A stretch of DNA of 64,000 nt, taken from assembly GCA_003988855.1 (NCBI GenBank), contig QYAI01000124.1:6625-70624 (forward strand). The letters run 5' to 3'. The notes under the pieces were generated by a model, which was not told the origin of the DNA, did not search any database, and worked only from the letters and a program-made list of their open reading frames with translations. A program made the translations under genes and the position numbers. Shown in pieces: positions 34,226 through 45,657 of the stretch. The stretch comes from Arachnopeziza araneosa (taxonomy: Eukaryota > Ascomycota > Leotiomycetes > Helotiales > Arachnopezizaceae). Each line of letters starts with the position of its first letter. Position 1 is the stretch's first letter.

Positions 34226-35197
34226 GTTGGAGTCGCAGGACACACAGCCCCATCGGAAGGAAGGAGCTGAAATGGGGACCGCATGAGATATAAAGCCATC
34301 CCAAGAAGCGTTTTTAAGTGCTGACTATGAGCTGGGAACAAAATTCTCTCGGATGATACGCTCGGCTGATGGCAGGGCTGAAGAAAACGCGTCGCTGGGT
34401 GGTGAGTGGTGAGAATTGCCGCTGCTGCGCCGTAGACGAGATGAGGTGAGACTTTACCCGTCAGGCTGATCCAATTGCGAACCATCTCCCCACGGGCACT
34501 ACCGTTGTTGGGGGCCGACTTGATGATGGAAACAGGTATCGGGACGAACGCGTATGCATTGTATGCAGTGAGACTGAGTGTTGGAAACGATTTGTACACG
34601 CATGATGACTGAGATTGAGGAGGGCTTCGGATTTTGAAACGGAGCATGACTTGACAACGGAAAGATAGAGCCAGGCATATCGAAATAGAAACAAATATAT
34701 TGCGTGCAGATGCACTCATCGATGCACTGGATCACTTGACCACGCAGTGTGACTTTGTTTCCACGCCCTGGCCCCTTTGGATTGTTGTTGCTCGATGCTG
34801 AGTTGCGCTCTACCAAGAAATGCCAACGAATGCTGCAAATCACAATCAACACTACCATTTACTTCCTCTCTTGTGTAAGAAAAGGCTGTACAATGGAGAT
34901 TCTTCGAGATCAGGGGCGGCTAGTCTGCCAAGCAGTGCCGTCGGGTAGTTTCATGGATGACCCTACGGCTTGATGCCAACCCGTTTCTTCCTTCAGGATC
35001 AGCCAACTAATCCTGGATATATCTTGCTCAAATGCATTTGAAATCGAAAGAGCTATCAAGAACATCAAAAGACGATCCTATCAGTTCAAAGAACAAATCA
35101 TGTCTCCCAGCCATTGCAACCCTCTCCAAGCACCTCGATTCCATTCTCCAAACTGGGGTTCTCCCAGCTGGCCATTCAGTATCCAAATACAGTCTCT
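34226..35197. other. upstream region, possibly with unresolved 5' exons
   Basis: About 970 bp. It may contain 5' exons of the Ser/Thr-rich gene. A minus-strand frame at 34216-34719 starts with an ATG and a hydrophobic stretch (NIFVSISICLALSF), but I could not join it in phase. Confidence 0.4.
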
Positions 35198-37315
35198 TCA
35201 TACATCATCTTTCTCCGGCGTCGAGATCGCAAAATCTGTCACATAAGGTGTCAACAGGGACTGTAGAAGGTTGAACACACTTCCATTCCCTGCAGTTTCA
35301 AATCCCAATTCATGACTCGGATGTCCTTTCCCATCAAACAAGCTCACTAGCTGCAGATGAGTTGGCCAGATGGTGAATGATGCTGCCGCCACATTATGCA
35401 GAGTCTTTGGAGGAACATAATCCACATAATGACCTGTGAGTGCACCGTTGCTGAGGTTGAGGTGCCAACCGTAGCTCCTATCAGTGATAAAGATGTCGAT
35501 AGTAAAGGGAGGGGCTTTTCCCGCTTTGGGCCCATCGATATGCAGTGCCCATATATCCATCAGTTGTTCGATGCTTAGTCCTAGAAGAGAGTCTGCACTG
35601 ATGGCGAGTGAAGTTCCAGTAGTTCTGCCCGCCAACTCTTTAGCTCCTGTAAGATAGAAGTTTCTCCATGTTGCATTCTCAGATCCGTACCCGAGTTTGG
35701 TGAAAACAGAAACGAGCTCTTTTCTCGCTCTGGTATTAGTCTGATCTGCGAATACAGCGTGACTCAACAAAGTAGCCGCGAATCTAAGGTCAGGAGGATC
35801 TTTTTGAGTGAACTTTACAGCTGAGTCGATCAAATTTTCAATTCCACCCATCAATTCGACATATCTTTGACCGGCCGCCACCGGTGGATGTTCCCATAAA
35901 TGAGCAGGATTTCCATCAAACCAACCCATATATCTCGTGTAGATAGCTTTGACATTATGACTGACAGAGCCGTAATATCCACGAGCATGCCACATGTTAT
36001 TCAAAGACTCTGGCAAGACGAAATTCTCGGCAATTTCTAGCCCTGTCTGTCCATTATTGAGCTGTCGAACAGTCTCATTATGAAGGTACGCATAGAGATC
36101 TCTCTGTCCAGCTAAGAAGGTAAGAAGTTCTTTGTTTCCGAAAGTTGGCCAGTGGTGGCCAGCGAATACAACAGTGCTGTCGTTACCGAAGAAGGTGATG
36201 GCATCATCTAAATATCGTGACCAGACTCTTGCGTCTCGGACCACCGCCCCTCGAAGAGTGACGATGTTGTGGAGGTTGTGGGTAGCGTTTTCGGCCATAC
36301 AGAGGGCTTTGTACTGAGGAAAGTAAAAGTTCATCTCCGAAGGAGCCTCGGTACCAGGTGTGATCTGGAAGACGATTTCTAGATCACCATCTATTATGAT
36401 CTTTTCAAGGTCACTGAATTTGATAGGGTCGGCTTTTGATTCCTTCAGGATTTTGGTTGGCGGTACCAATGAAACAATCCCAGTTGAAACGGCCACTGAG
36501 ATAGTTAGCAGAACTTCAATTAAATAAAGATAAACGAGTAATAAAAGAAACGGGCTTCTACATCCAAGTCCAGTGCCAACTTGTCCTGTGGGACTTCTCC
36601 CCAGTGACCCACCATACATATATATGGCTCGGCGACCCATTGCGGTTCCAGCATAGACGTTTTCACTGATGGCGTGTTCCATGAAACCATCCGGGGCATA
36701 GATATCATCTAGCTTGCCACCCGCTGCATCAACGACAGCTCCTAAGCCGTTGTTAGTACAACTCCCTATGTATCGGGAATCACAAAGGAAGTTTCACGAA
36801 TGAAATCGACTATCTGAAGAGAACGTACTCGCTCCGCCAAAATGATCTGCATGAGAATGAGTGTAAATCATTGCTCGGATAATTTTGCTTGGACGATTCT
36901 TCTGGTACAATTTGATAGCTTGCTCAGCGCACTCAACAGATGTCAATGGATCAATAACTACAACTCCATTTGTTGTTGGAGTTTCCACAAATGTTATGTT
37001 TGAGAGATCCAGGCCACGGACTTGGTATATGCCATCCACGACTTTATAAAGGCCTTGCCTTGAACACAGTTGAGACTGTCTCCAGAGAGACGGGTTTGCC
37101 GTCTCTGGACAATCGTCATTGATGAAATTGAAGGAATCGTTGTTCCAAATTTCAACTTCGGGATTATTTTTTGAGTAGATGATGCATGGATTCAAGCTGT
37201 CAATTTTGTTGGCATCGGCATTTCCGAAGTCGGTTTTGTCGGCAGGAGGGAAGTCAGACATGATGGACTCTGGTAGTTGAGGATATATGAAGCCCTTAAG
37301 GAACGCCGAGAACAT
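35198..37315 (-). CDS. alkyl/aryl-sulfatase, metallo-beta-lactamase type (BDS1-like)
   Basis: Enzyme of 654 aa related to yeast Bds1 and Pseudomonas SdsA1, which hydrolyse alkyl sulfates and supply sulfate. Exons 36829-37315, 36562-36741 and 35198-36495 (complement). The zinc-binding signature THSHADHFGG ends exon 1, with H153, H155, D157 and H158. The first join reads GGARAVVDAAGGKLDD and the second QVGTGLGLAVSTGIVS, both as expected. Further ligand regions include FAGHHWPTFG and MWHARGYYGSVSHN. The last ~120 residues match the SCP2-like sulfatase C-terminal domain. No clear signal peptide is seen; MFSAFLKGF is only weakly hydrophobic. The catalytic set looks complete. Confidence 0.88.
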
Positions 37316-38589
37316 ATTGAAACGATGGAGAGTGTAAAAATCGACGTCCTTTGAACTGGAGTGTTGGCCGCAACCAGCCTCCCCCCCACTTATCTTGTCT
37401 CATACCCGTTGACGTGATTCAAAAGAAATATCCTCATTCCTATTCGCGAAAGACGTGATCAAAAGTCGTTGCTTCAACTCTGGCTTTGATTATTCTCCGT
37501 ACCACTTGCGCATCTCGACAGCTCTTTTGAACTATGTTATCTCAACTTGTAAAGAGGCGAGTCTCGGAAAAACTTATGAATAGAGAAATTCTTCTCGAGG
37601 AGACAGATCGTTCCATCGCCAAATCGAAAACGTCTTTAGTGACTTTGTGCTTGTTGCATCCGGGGGGCTCTCAAAGGCTCAAAACTCTGATTGGTGCCCG
37701 CATGAAGCTGGCTGCAAGAGTGATCGAAATGAAGACGCCTTCGACTTTGGAATGGAGTCGCTCATTATTGCTGGAATGGAGATTGAGACATCTCAATATC
37801 GAGAGAGGGTTGAGGTAAGGGCGGCGCTTGCAGAAGCCGTTGTTGGTGTGGGCACAGAAATGAAGTACAAGTGCAGCGCAAGTAAAGAGGGATAGATGGA
37901 GTGAAGTGAAAGAAGAACGGTGGAGATTATTTTCAGAGCAATCTGCGTAGACTACACAGAGTCTGGTATATTTGTAGGAATCTACAATTATGGTTGAGAA
38001 GGTGTTGTCACTTGGCTTGGTGTTGGAGTCGATTGCGGGGGGCTGGGATCTGCAATCTACGCCGCATCCGTTGGTGGAATGACTCGGATTATCCAATCAG
38101 AGCCTCCCGTGCAAAATTCCAAGAACATCTCGTTCTCATAATTGCTCACCTTTCCTCTGAAAGCACCAGAAAGAAGTGAGTATATCCACAAGTTCCAGTC
38201 AAAGGAGGGAAGCAAGAGCTGATGTCAGAAATCCACATTGACAGGAGACGACGTTACTTTAGGAGCTGAACGACGATTAAGGTTTGCTCGTTCAAGGACT
38301 TAAGTATCTCGCGGTTTTTCTTGTACCGTGTGCTAAGGATGGCTATTGGGTTCAACGGTGTTACTCCAAGGCTGACGAGCAGTTCACAATCCGCTTCGTT
38401 AGGATGTATGGCATCATTGCCGACATGAAGAGCAAGCCAGAAGTCATCGAATCCTCCTAAAGGAGAGGCTTTGCTCAGTTGAATGTCGAAGCCATACATC
38501 AGCGTATTTCCAGTCCATATCTGTGGGATCATTCCAGTTTGCATGATTAAGATAATCTTTGAAACGCTAGGTATTCATTCGACTAGACC

Positions 38590-38662
38590 ACTTTCATTGG
38601 GCATTCACCAATACACTAATCATTTTGTTGCACTTCGCGGTGTCAGCGCTCTCCTACGCTCT

Positions 38663-38694
<32 letters not shown>

Positions 38695-38910
38695 TTCCTT
38701 GGGATCTCGAATTCACAATGCATTAATCATTTTGTTGCACTTCGCGGTCCCAGGGCTCTCACCTGCTCCTTGAGCTCTCAGGCTCTAAATCTCCTCAATT
38801 CACTATAACATGCCAATCCTTAGAGTTCCTTAATCCACTAATACATTAATCGTTTTGTTGCATGTCGCGGTGCCAGTGCTCTCACTGCTCCTCGGGCTCC
38901 AAAGTTTTGA
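38590..38910. repeat. three imperfect ~110-bp tandem copies
   Basis: The core TAATCATTTTGTTGCACTTC occurs at 38617 and 38724 and, with changes (TAATCGTTTTGTTGCATGTC), at 38847. Spacing is 107 and 123 bp. Each core is followed by GCGGTG or GCGGTCC, then a CTCTC and a CTC/GGGCTC-rich segment, and preceded by an attcac/aatac A-rich lead-in. The copies differ by small insertions. Confidence 0.65.
38661..38703 (+). repeat. 9-bp microsatellite (TCGGGCTCC)n
   Basis: About four direct copies of TCGGGCTCC lie inside the first unit of the larger tandem repeat. The other two units have a single degenerate copy, so the array expanded in one copy only. Confidence 0.65.
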
Positions 38911-39726
38911 ATAACCGCAATTCACTGACGCATGTCACAATATTAGTCTAACGACTTTACGTTCCCTTTCATAATTCATCATCTCATCTCTAAACCTTCA
39001 GGCTAATGTCCATCTCAGCGCTTTCAAAAGTAACTAAATCATCTCAAGATGTGTTCCTCAGCCAGTACCTTCGTCAACCGCAATGGGCCTGGTTACGCTG
39101 CCACCTCGACCATCTCTTCAATCGTCAAGCCCGAGACTGGCACGGCTGGAGAGACAAATTGCATTGAGCGTGATGGATATAAGTGTTGCTGCATCTCAAT
39201 TCCTTGCACTCTGATATAAGGCTGAGAAAATGCACGGCTTCTAGGTTGCGCTTGTGATTCAAGCTCGAGAGTTTGGATGGTTTTGGAATGGGCATTTTTG
39301 TATCCTAGCAGACTTCCGGTAGCGTGAAGATTGGGAAGAGAGATATTCACGCAATACACGTTGAGTTCTTGAGGTTTTGACTCGTGATTTAAAACGAGCG
39401 ACTATCTAATTCTCACATTATTTGTTGGACAAGTAGCCAAAGCCTCTCAAATTGGACTGTACATGATGTGGGGTGTGGAATCAGGAGAGTTCTTTACCTT
39501 TCATACCAAGTCCTAGTCTCAAGTAACTAGCTTTGATAGCTACCACTTCTCTCCATGCACTTATATCCCCTTTCACTCTAGGCAAACTACTGTTCTGATT
39601 GGCCATTATCGGAATCGTATGGTTCTCGTTGCTCGTGGCTCCCCCGATTAAGGCTTTCTGTTGTAAAGATATCCTAGAATATTCAGGCTTGATATGTACG
39701 ATCAATGGCCAAGTGGTCCTTCACAT

Positions 39727-40502
39727 CTACCCAAACTCCCTGTCCAGAGCCTCCCATATCTCTTTTCCCTCATCTAATTGCTCATTTCGATCCTTTCCAT
39801 CATCCTCGTCCACGATTTTAGCTTCCGCCAGCCCTTCCAAGACCATCTCCACCTTTTTCTTCATCTCCCTCACCCCACTCGTTTCCTTTTTTGCTCTTTC
39901 CAACTGGTCTTGCATCAACAAGATTAAGCTCTCTCTAGCTTGATGTGGGCGATATTCATTTAATAAATGGTGGAAATTGACGAAAAGCGTACGAATATCT
40001 GCTACTTTTTCGGCGTATTGCTCTGGGTTGGTAGACATTATCCCTACGAGTTCGAGGAAGTTGAGGAGTAGAGATTTTGCAATACGCTTGAGAATGAAAG
40101 CGCGGTCATGGTGTTTTCCACCTGGCGATGGGGTTGTTGGGGGTGTATAGACTTGTTGCACACCCATTGCTTCTAGGCTAGGGAGTGGGTCCTGGAGCTG
40201 CCAACGAGTTAGACGTATTTATACGCGTTGACTTGCAAACTTACATCATAGACATCTCCAAAGCACCTGAATTTACCCGCCAATGGTGGTTCTGGCGGTT
40301 GTAAATAGCGTAGTTCCGAAGGAAGATCGAGAATGCGCGGTGGAAGAGATGTTGATGGGTCCTGGTCTTTTGGAGCAGAAGATTCAGTAGCTCGGAGGGA
40401 GGATATGGTCTTGAGGTTCTCGGGAGTGAATGATTGATAGAAAAGAGGTGGCGAAGGAAATGCAGCCGAGAGAGCGGCAGCCTGCTGCGCTGGATCGTCC
40501 AT
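39727..40502 (-). CDS. MED7: Mediator complex subunit 7
   Basis: Subunit of the Mediator middle module, which bridges activators and RNA polymerase II. Exons 40245-40502 and 39727-40197 (complement) give 242 aa. The start MDDPAQQAAALSAAFPSPP and the FTPENL segment match fungal MED7. The splice joins FGDVYD to LQDPLPSLEAMGV, within the conserved PPxPP-to-LP region. The C-terminal half contains the conserved RIAKSLLLNFLELVGIM helix and the following coiled coil (VNFHHLLNEYRPHQARESL) used to dimerise with MED21. The upstream in-frame ATG at 40742 would add unconserved sequence, so the ATG at 40502 is preferred. Confidence 0.93.
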
Positions 40503-40754
40503 AATGAGGTTGTTATCGAATGGAGAGGATGATGGGGGGAAGGGGAGATTGGTGTTGTTCCTAGAACTGAGGCTGGGAATCCGGGCCAACTTCGGATGCA
40601 AGGCTGAAATCATTGAATTGTCGCGTGGTCCTTCTTTCACACCAGCGTCATCTCGAATCAATATCTCGTCTCTCAATACACTTCCATACTCTGTGTTTCT
40701 TCTGCTGTCTTTTGAAATTTTTCTATGGGCTGATTCAAGCATTTCTTACTCAAT
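40503..40754. promoter_or_regulatory. shared MED7/phosphatase divergent promoter
   Basis: 252 bp between the start codons of divergent MED7 and the lipid phosphatase gene. The frame upstream of MED7 is open across much of it, but conservation is not expected. No specific motif was recognised. Confidence 0.5.
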
Positions 40755-41810
40755 ATGGCCCCACGCAAAAGTCGATCTCCTAATGAAGGCCTCGCTGCGA
40801 GAACAGGATGGATTGGCTCCGTAGCTAGGTTCTGGGAGGTGAGAAGCCTGCTAGACTATCTTATTCTTTCTGACAATTCATGCAGAAGACTTATGCACCA
40901 GATTATGTCGGGTTTGCCCTGCTACTCACAGCATACTTGCTTATCGTTTTTCTTGTCGAGCCCTTCCATCGAATGTTCTTTATAAACGATATCAACCTTC
41001 TCTATCCACATGTATTGGTGGAGCGAGTACCAGTATCATGGAACATAATATATGCTGCAGTCATCCCGTTCGTATGTCTGTTAGCTTGGCTAGCAGTTAC
41101 AAGAGCGAGTTTCCACAAATTTCATGTCACTTCTTTAGGCTTTTTTATCAGGTAAGGACTGCATAGCTGTCCTGAGCAATGCTAATTTTGAGCAGTATAT
41201 TTCTCACAACCTTCATCACCGACTCGATAAAGAATGCCGTTGGCAGACCCAGGCCAGACCTGGTAGCAAGATGCATACCTACTCCTGATACCCCAACAGA
41301 TGTTTTAGTTACAATTATAGTATGTACACAAAAGGACCACCACACGTTACAAGATGGATGGAGGAGTTTTCCTTCTGGCCATTCCAGTCTTTCATTTAGT
41401 GGATTGGGCTTCCTAGCGCTTTTCTTTGCAGGACAGATGCATGTTTTTAGGCCGAGAACGGATCTTTCAAAGGCATTACTAGCTATCGCTCCCCTCTTAG
41501 GAGCTGCAATGATTGCAATTAGCCGCTGTGAAGATTATAGGTATGTATTTCTTGGAGCTGTATGTTCGTCAATGCTGACCAAGTAAGGCACGATGTATAC
41601 GACGTCACGTGCGGATCAATTCTCGGAATGGGCCTCGCATATTTTTCATACAGACGATATTACCCACGTCTCAGCAACCCAAAATGCGACGAACCTTTTG
41701 AATCACGAGAAGTTATTTTCAATCAAGGTTTTGGAAAGATAAAGAACGACGAAGAGCTGGCTAGGTCCGCGAGGGATTTCGAACTTAGCGATGATGAGAA
41801 CAGTCATTGA
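40755..41810 (+). CDS. PAP2-type lipid phosphate phosphatase (DPP1/LPP1-like)
   Basis: Integral membrane phosphatase of 305 aa that removes phosphate from phosphatidate, diacylglycerol pyrophosphate or related lipids. Exons 40755-40838, 40886-41150, 41195-41540 and 41588-41810. About six membrane helices surround the three catalytic motifs of the family: KNAVGRPRPD (near 129), SFPSGHSS (near 175) and SRCEDYRHDVYD (near 225), the last built across the final splice. The signature residues Lys/Arg/Pro, the Ser-Gly-His and the nucleophile His are all present. The C-terminal tail is acidic and probably cytosolic. Confidence 0.93.
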
Positions 41811-42220
41811 AGCGTCTCTTAAAATATACAAATATTGCATTAATTGCTCGTGGAATACCTGACTTATCCAAAACTTCTGTCGATTCGTTATTTCCCTCGG
41901 GTATCTCCGTCTAGGAAGTGCCAATATCTTCATCGTTTGAATCATCCATCCATTGACAAATAGTCTTTGTTCTCGGCATCCTTTGTCTTTGCGCTTGCCA
42001 TCTTAACCTCGATTTTTAGACATTTGTATTCCAAGCAATCTTCATCGGTACGGCGTCAAACTTTTCATTTTGTATTTATCTCAAGGATCTGCCTATTTCC
42101 ATCCAATCAAGCTCAAGTCTTACCATCTCATCTGCGAGCCAAAGATCGTCCTGGTAGAGAGCTACCTGTACTCCCCGGATTTGTGTCTATTCATCAACAC
42201 AGAATCTTTCAATTGCCACC
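41811..42220. other. intergenic, 0.4 kb
   Basis: Promoter side of the large coiled-coil membrane protein gene. No other feature. Confidence 0.5.
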
Positions 42221-45200
42221 ATGGAAGCGACTGAATGGGACCCGAGAATTACTCGAAACTTCATAGCAATTGTAGGAATCCTCGTGTTTGTGCTCCTTGA
42301 ACGGATCATCAAATGTGTTGTCGGCCCTTATTATTTTTTATTGTATTTTTTTAAGGCTGCGTTGGGCGATGATGCGATCCAGGAACCATGCATGAGTGTT
42401 AAACTCGTCTACTCACCAATCAGAAACCTAGGGTATAAAGATTATTGGAGATTGCAGAGATGTTTGGGCAATGAAACTGGGTTCGAATGGCAAGGACAAA
42501 TAATGCAAAGTTTCTGGGACCTCTTCGGAGGATTGAGCCAAAGTCCGATATTGGTGAGTCTTCTTTGATGAGCAGCGTTATCAGGCTGATAGACCATAGT
42601 TCATCTTTTCTGGTTTTTTCTTTTCTTTTTTTATTTGGCCTTGGGCAATCGAACAGGTGAGATTTTATTCTGCCTTTCTGGACAAATATGACTGACTATA
42701 GATAGATAGTTCGAGTCGCAAGGTTTTTGCGGCATGTTCCGATCGTACGAGTCATGCTACCAGCACTGATATGTTCCTGGATTCTGATTGAACATGCCGG
42801 TGAAATCTATCGAGGCACATACTTCACATTCCTGATCGCAGTTGTACTTCTCGTCGGAACTTTTGCTTTCATCAGTCCAACCTTTCGTGAACGAGTATTC
42901 ATGCATTTGAATTTTTACGTAGCAGAAACCTTCGGAGATTTCATCACAGAAGGGTTTGCAAGAATTGCAGTGGCTGCAGCATGGCTCAGGAGAATTGCGA
43001 TGGCATGGTTGCCACGTATCTATCAAACTCCTGTTCACGGCAACGAGAGGGATAATATTGGATTTATCGATCCCGCGGAACACAGAAGATTGCAAAATGA
43101 GCTTGACTTGGCTCATCAAAGGCTTTTTGAACTTCGAGCCGCCAATGCTGGCTTAGAGAGAGATTTGATAAACGAGCGAATCCGTTATCAAGATATTATT
43201 GAAGGGAGGAATCCAGAAGTTGTTCGATTGGCGGTTCAACAAGAGCTTGATAACGCTCGAGCACAAATTGTCCAGCTTGAGGAACAGAGAGACGATCTGG
43301 AGCTGAGGAACCGCAACGCTATCAAGGCCATGCAAATCAGAATCGATAATCTTCAAGCACAAGTGAACTGGGCTAGAGGGGCTGGAGAAGAACGAAGCGA
43401 TGCGATAATACAACTTGAACTTGCACGGACTGAAATCAGAAGGTTGGTGGGTGAGAACGAAAAACTTATTGTCGAGGCATCACAAGTACGAAAAGAACTT
43501 GCCTATGAAAAGACATCGGGCCCTGGGTCTATGTGCCGCAATAATGCAAAATGCCAGAATGATATTCGTCAACTTCAACAAGAACGAGATCTACTGCTGC
43601 AGAGACATAACGAGCATGTAGAAATGGTTCAAGAAGCTGTTGGCCTACTTTCTCCATATTTAGATGTTGTAAAAGACTTTGGTAGCTACCTTCCGGTCTC
43701 GAGTTTTATTAGGCAGGCTGCGAAAGAACTTTTGAGAGGGATAGCTTTCGGCAAGCAGGGATACAAAGCTGAGGATATACAATTAAGACTTGTGGAAGCG
43801 GACTTGAAAGAAGTAACAAGTCTCAGTAATCGACTGAAAGACGAGTGCGAACGCTTGGGTGGTAATGTGACGGCTGTCGAACTTGGTTTGGATACTCGAC
43901 GCCCACCACACACGAGGACAGAGCAAATGACTTACGAAGAGGAAGCATACCAGGTGTTCGAGTTTTATACGACGCTGACAAACGCTGTCAACGACCTGAG
44001 AACCATATTTGAGCATACAAACCTCCCTATTCCAGTCCTCGAAGACAAAGCTTTGAGGAATGACCAAACTTCATTAACAAGCGGTGAACAACATCTTCCA
44101 TGGGAGCAGCTCGCCATTTCCAACTCATTCACCAATCCTACTGCTTCCAACGATGAGCTCTTAAAACAGAAGCTTATGTTAAATGAGATGCAACGTTGGT
44201 ATAATTATGGAGTCCTCCTCGCGTTCCAGCTTAGAGAACAAAAGAAAGGCATTGATCCTGAGAAATTCAATCAAAGGGATTTGGAAAGTTTCCAACTGCT
44301 CGAGTCGGTAGAGAGCACTGCCAATAGTACCCTGAATGATTTTGGAAAGTACGTCTTGTATGATTTGCGACAAGTCGTTCAAAGCACCTCCGATCGTGCA
44401 CAAGAACCTCGTCAACGTCATAAATTCAAGATTTATCTAGCCATGCAGAGATGCATTACGGAGCTCACAGTTTGTATCCTTGAAAATAAACACGTTCCGC
44501 CACTCTGGGAACTCATACCAATACCTGCCTACCTCAACGATCCAATTGCAACACTTGATAACCTTTCGGCGAATTTAGTCAATTTTGAAATATTCGTGCT
44601 TGAAAGTAGGATTAATCAGCTGGTCAGGTATGCGGAAGACACACGATTGCCTGGTACCAATATGGGGCCTCCAAAAGCGAGGATCCAGGGAGACGCTGAA
44701 TACGAGATCAGATGGAATAGAATGGTCCTTGTTCTCTCTTACAGTGAGCTTGCAGTCAGTCACTGGCGATTATGGAACGATCTTAGAGAAACCAATATCC
44801 AGGATCCTCAAACAGGGCAGATGCGCACAGAATGGTTACTTGAAGGAGGCAAGCCTAAGCCATTCTTGCTTCCACTTGAGTGGGAGGAGTTTCGCGATAG
44901 TATCCTGGGGAAGATGAAACCAGGTCAGAGGATTCTGGATGAAAACACGTGGCCTGAAAAAACTCAGATCTTGTTTCAACATGACCCCAATATAGGACCA
45001 AGATTCAGAGTGCAGGTGTTGCCGGAAGCAGATCCTATAAAGGACACTCCAGACAAGACTACTACGGGCACCAATGACGGCGGCAAGGAAAAGACAAAAA
45101 AGTATGCTGAGCAACTTGGGAGAAGAATCGAACAGTTGAAGAACTTTATTCGTCAAACAGGGAAGATGAACAACGTAGATTTGCCGAACTTAGGCACGCC

Positions 45201-45360
45201 AAGAAAGAATGAGAGCATGGATGAGTTGAATAAAAGGGTAGAGAGGTATAATACTTACATCAATGCGCTGATGGCACATTGTACTCATTACAAAATCGCG
45301 ATCCCTAAGACACCTCATAAGGGAGGACCAATGTACCCAGGGCAGAAGGGAAAGAAGTGA
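42221..45360 (+). CDS. large membrane-anchored coiled-coil protein, unknown function
   Basis: About 1014 aa; exons 42221-42553, 42600-42656 (19 codons, almost all hydrophobic) and 42706-45360. Helices: one near the N-terminus (FIAIVGILVFVLLERIIKCV), one built by the short exon (FIFSGFFFSFFIWPWAIEQ) and two more in exon 3 (IRVMLPALICSWILI-like and FLIAVVLLVGTFAFI). A long coiled coil follows (about 230-440, e.g. RLQNELDLAHQRLFELRAAN), then a helical domain with several WxL/W-rich segments (WRLWNDLRE), and a basic C-terminus (KGGPMYPGQKGKK). I do not recognise the family. It is first of three large same-strand genes and probably lineage-specific. Confidence 0.72.
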
Positions 45361-45657
45361 ACGGGTAGTTTCATTCGGTTGTCGCAACTTTTCTGGTTCA
45401 TCTAATGCTCAGCGATTGAATTATAATGATTCTATAGGCTTACTTTAGCTACCAGTCAAATGCCTTATTTTCAAATAAATGTACATACTCCTTTCTTGGT
45501 AAATTCAATCTATCCTATTCCGTCGATTCCTTTATTGGAGTCTTTCAACTTCCAAGCGAATTTCCTTTGTTGTCATGGGGTTCTTGATGATTGCGAATAC
45601 TTCTAACACCCTGGTGGTAATGTCCGACTTTGACTGCTACAAAAGTGTTACTTCCAC
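45361..45657. other. intergenic between two large membrane-protein genes
   Basis: About 297 bp, AT-rich. It contains the 3' end of the first and the promoter of the second gene. Confidence 0.5.

Larger units (their letters stand above)
37316..39726. other. 2.4-kb non-coding stretch with a tandem repeat
   Basis: No recognisable gene. It contains the tandem repeat at 38590-38910 and several short open frames. One of them, 38254-38544 on the minus strand, starts with ATG (96 aa) but has no family I can name. Confidence 0.5.

Noticed and set aside
34216..34719. Minus-strand 167-codon frame with a hydrophobic N-terminus
   Set aside because: Would be an attractive 5' exon of the Ser/Thr-rich gene, but I could not join it in phase; no conserved content.
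38254..38544. Minus-strand ATG-initiated 96-codon frame
   Set aside because: Reads plausibly as protein but has no known motif, and lies in a repeat-rich non-coding stretch.
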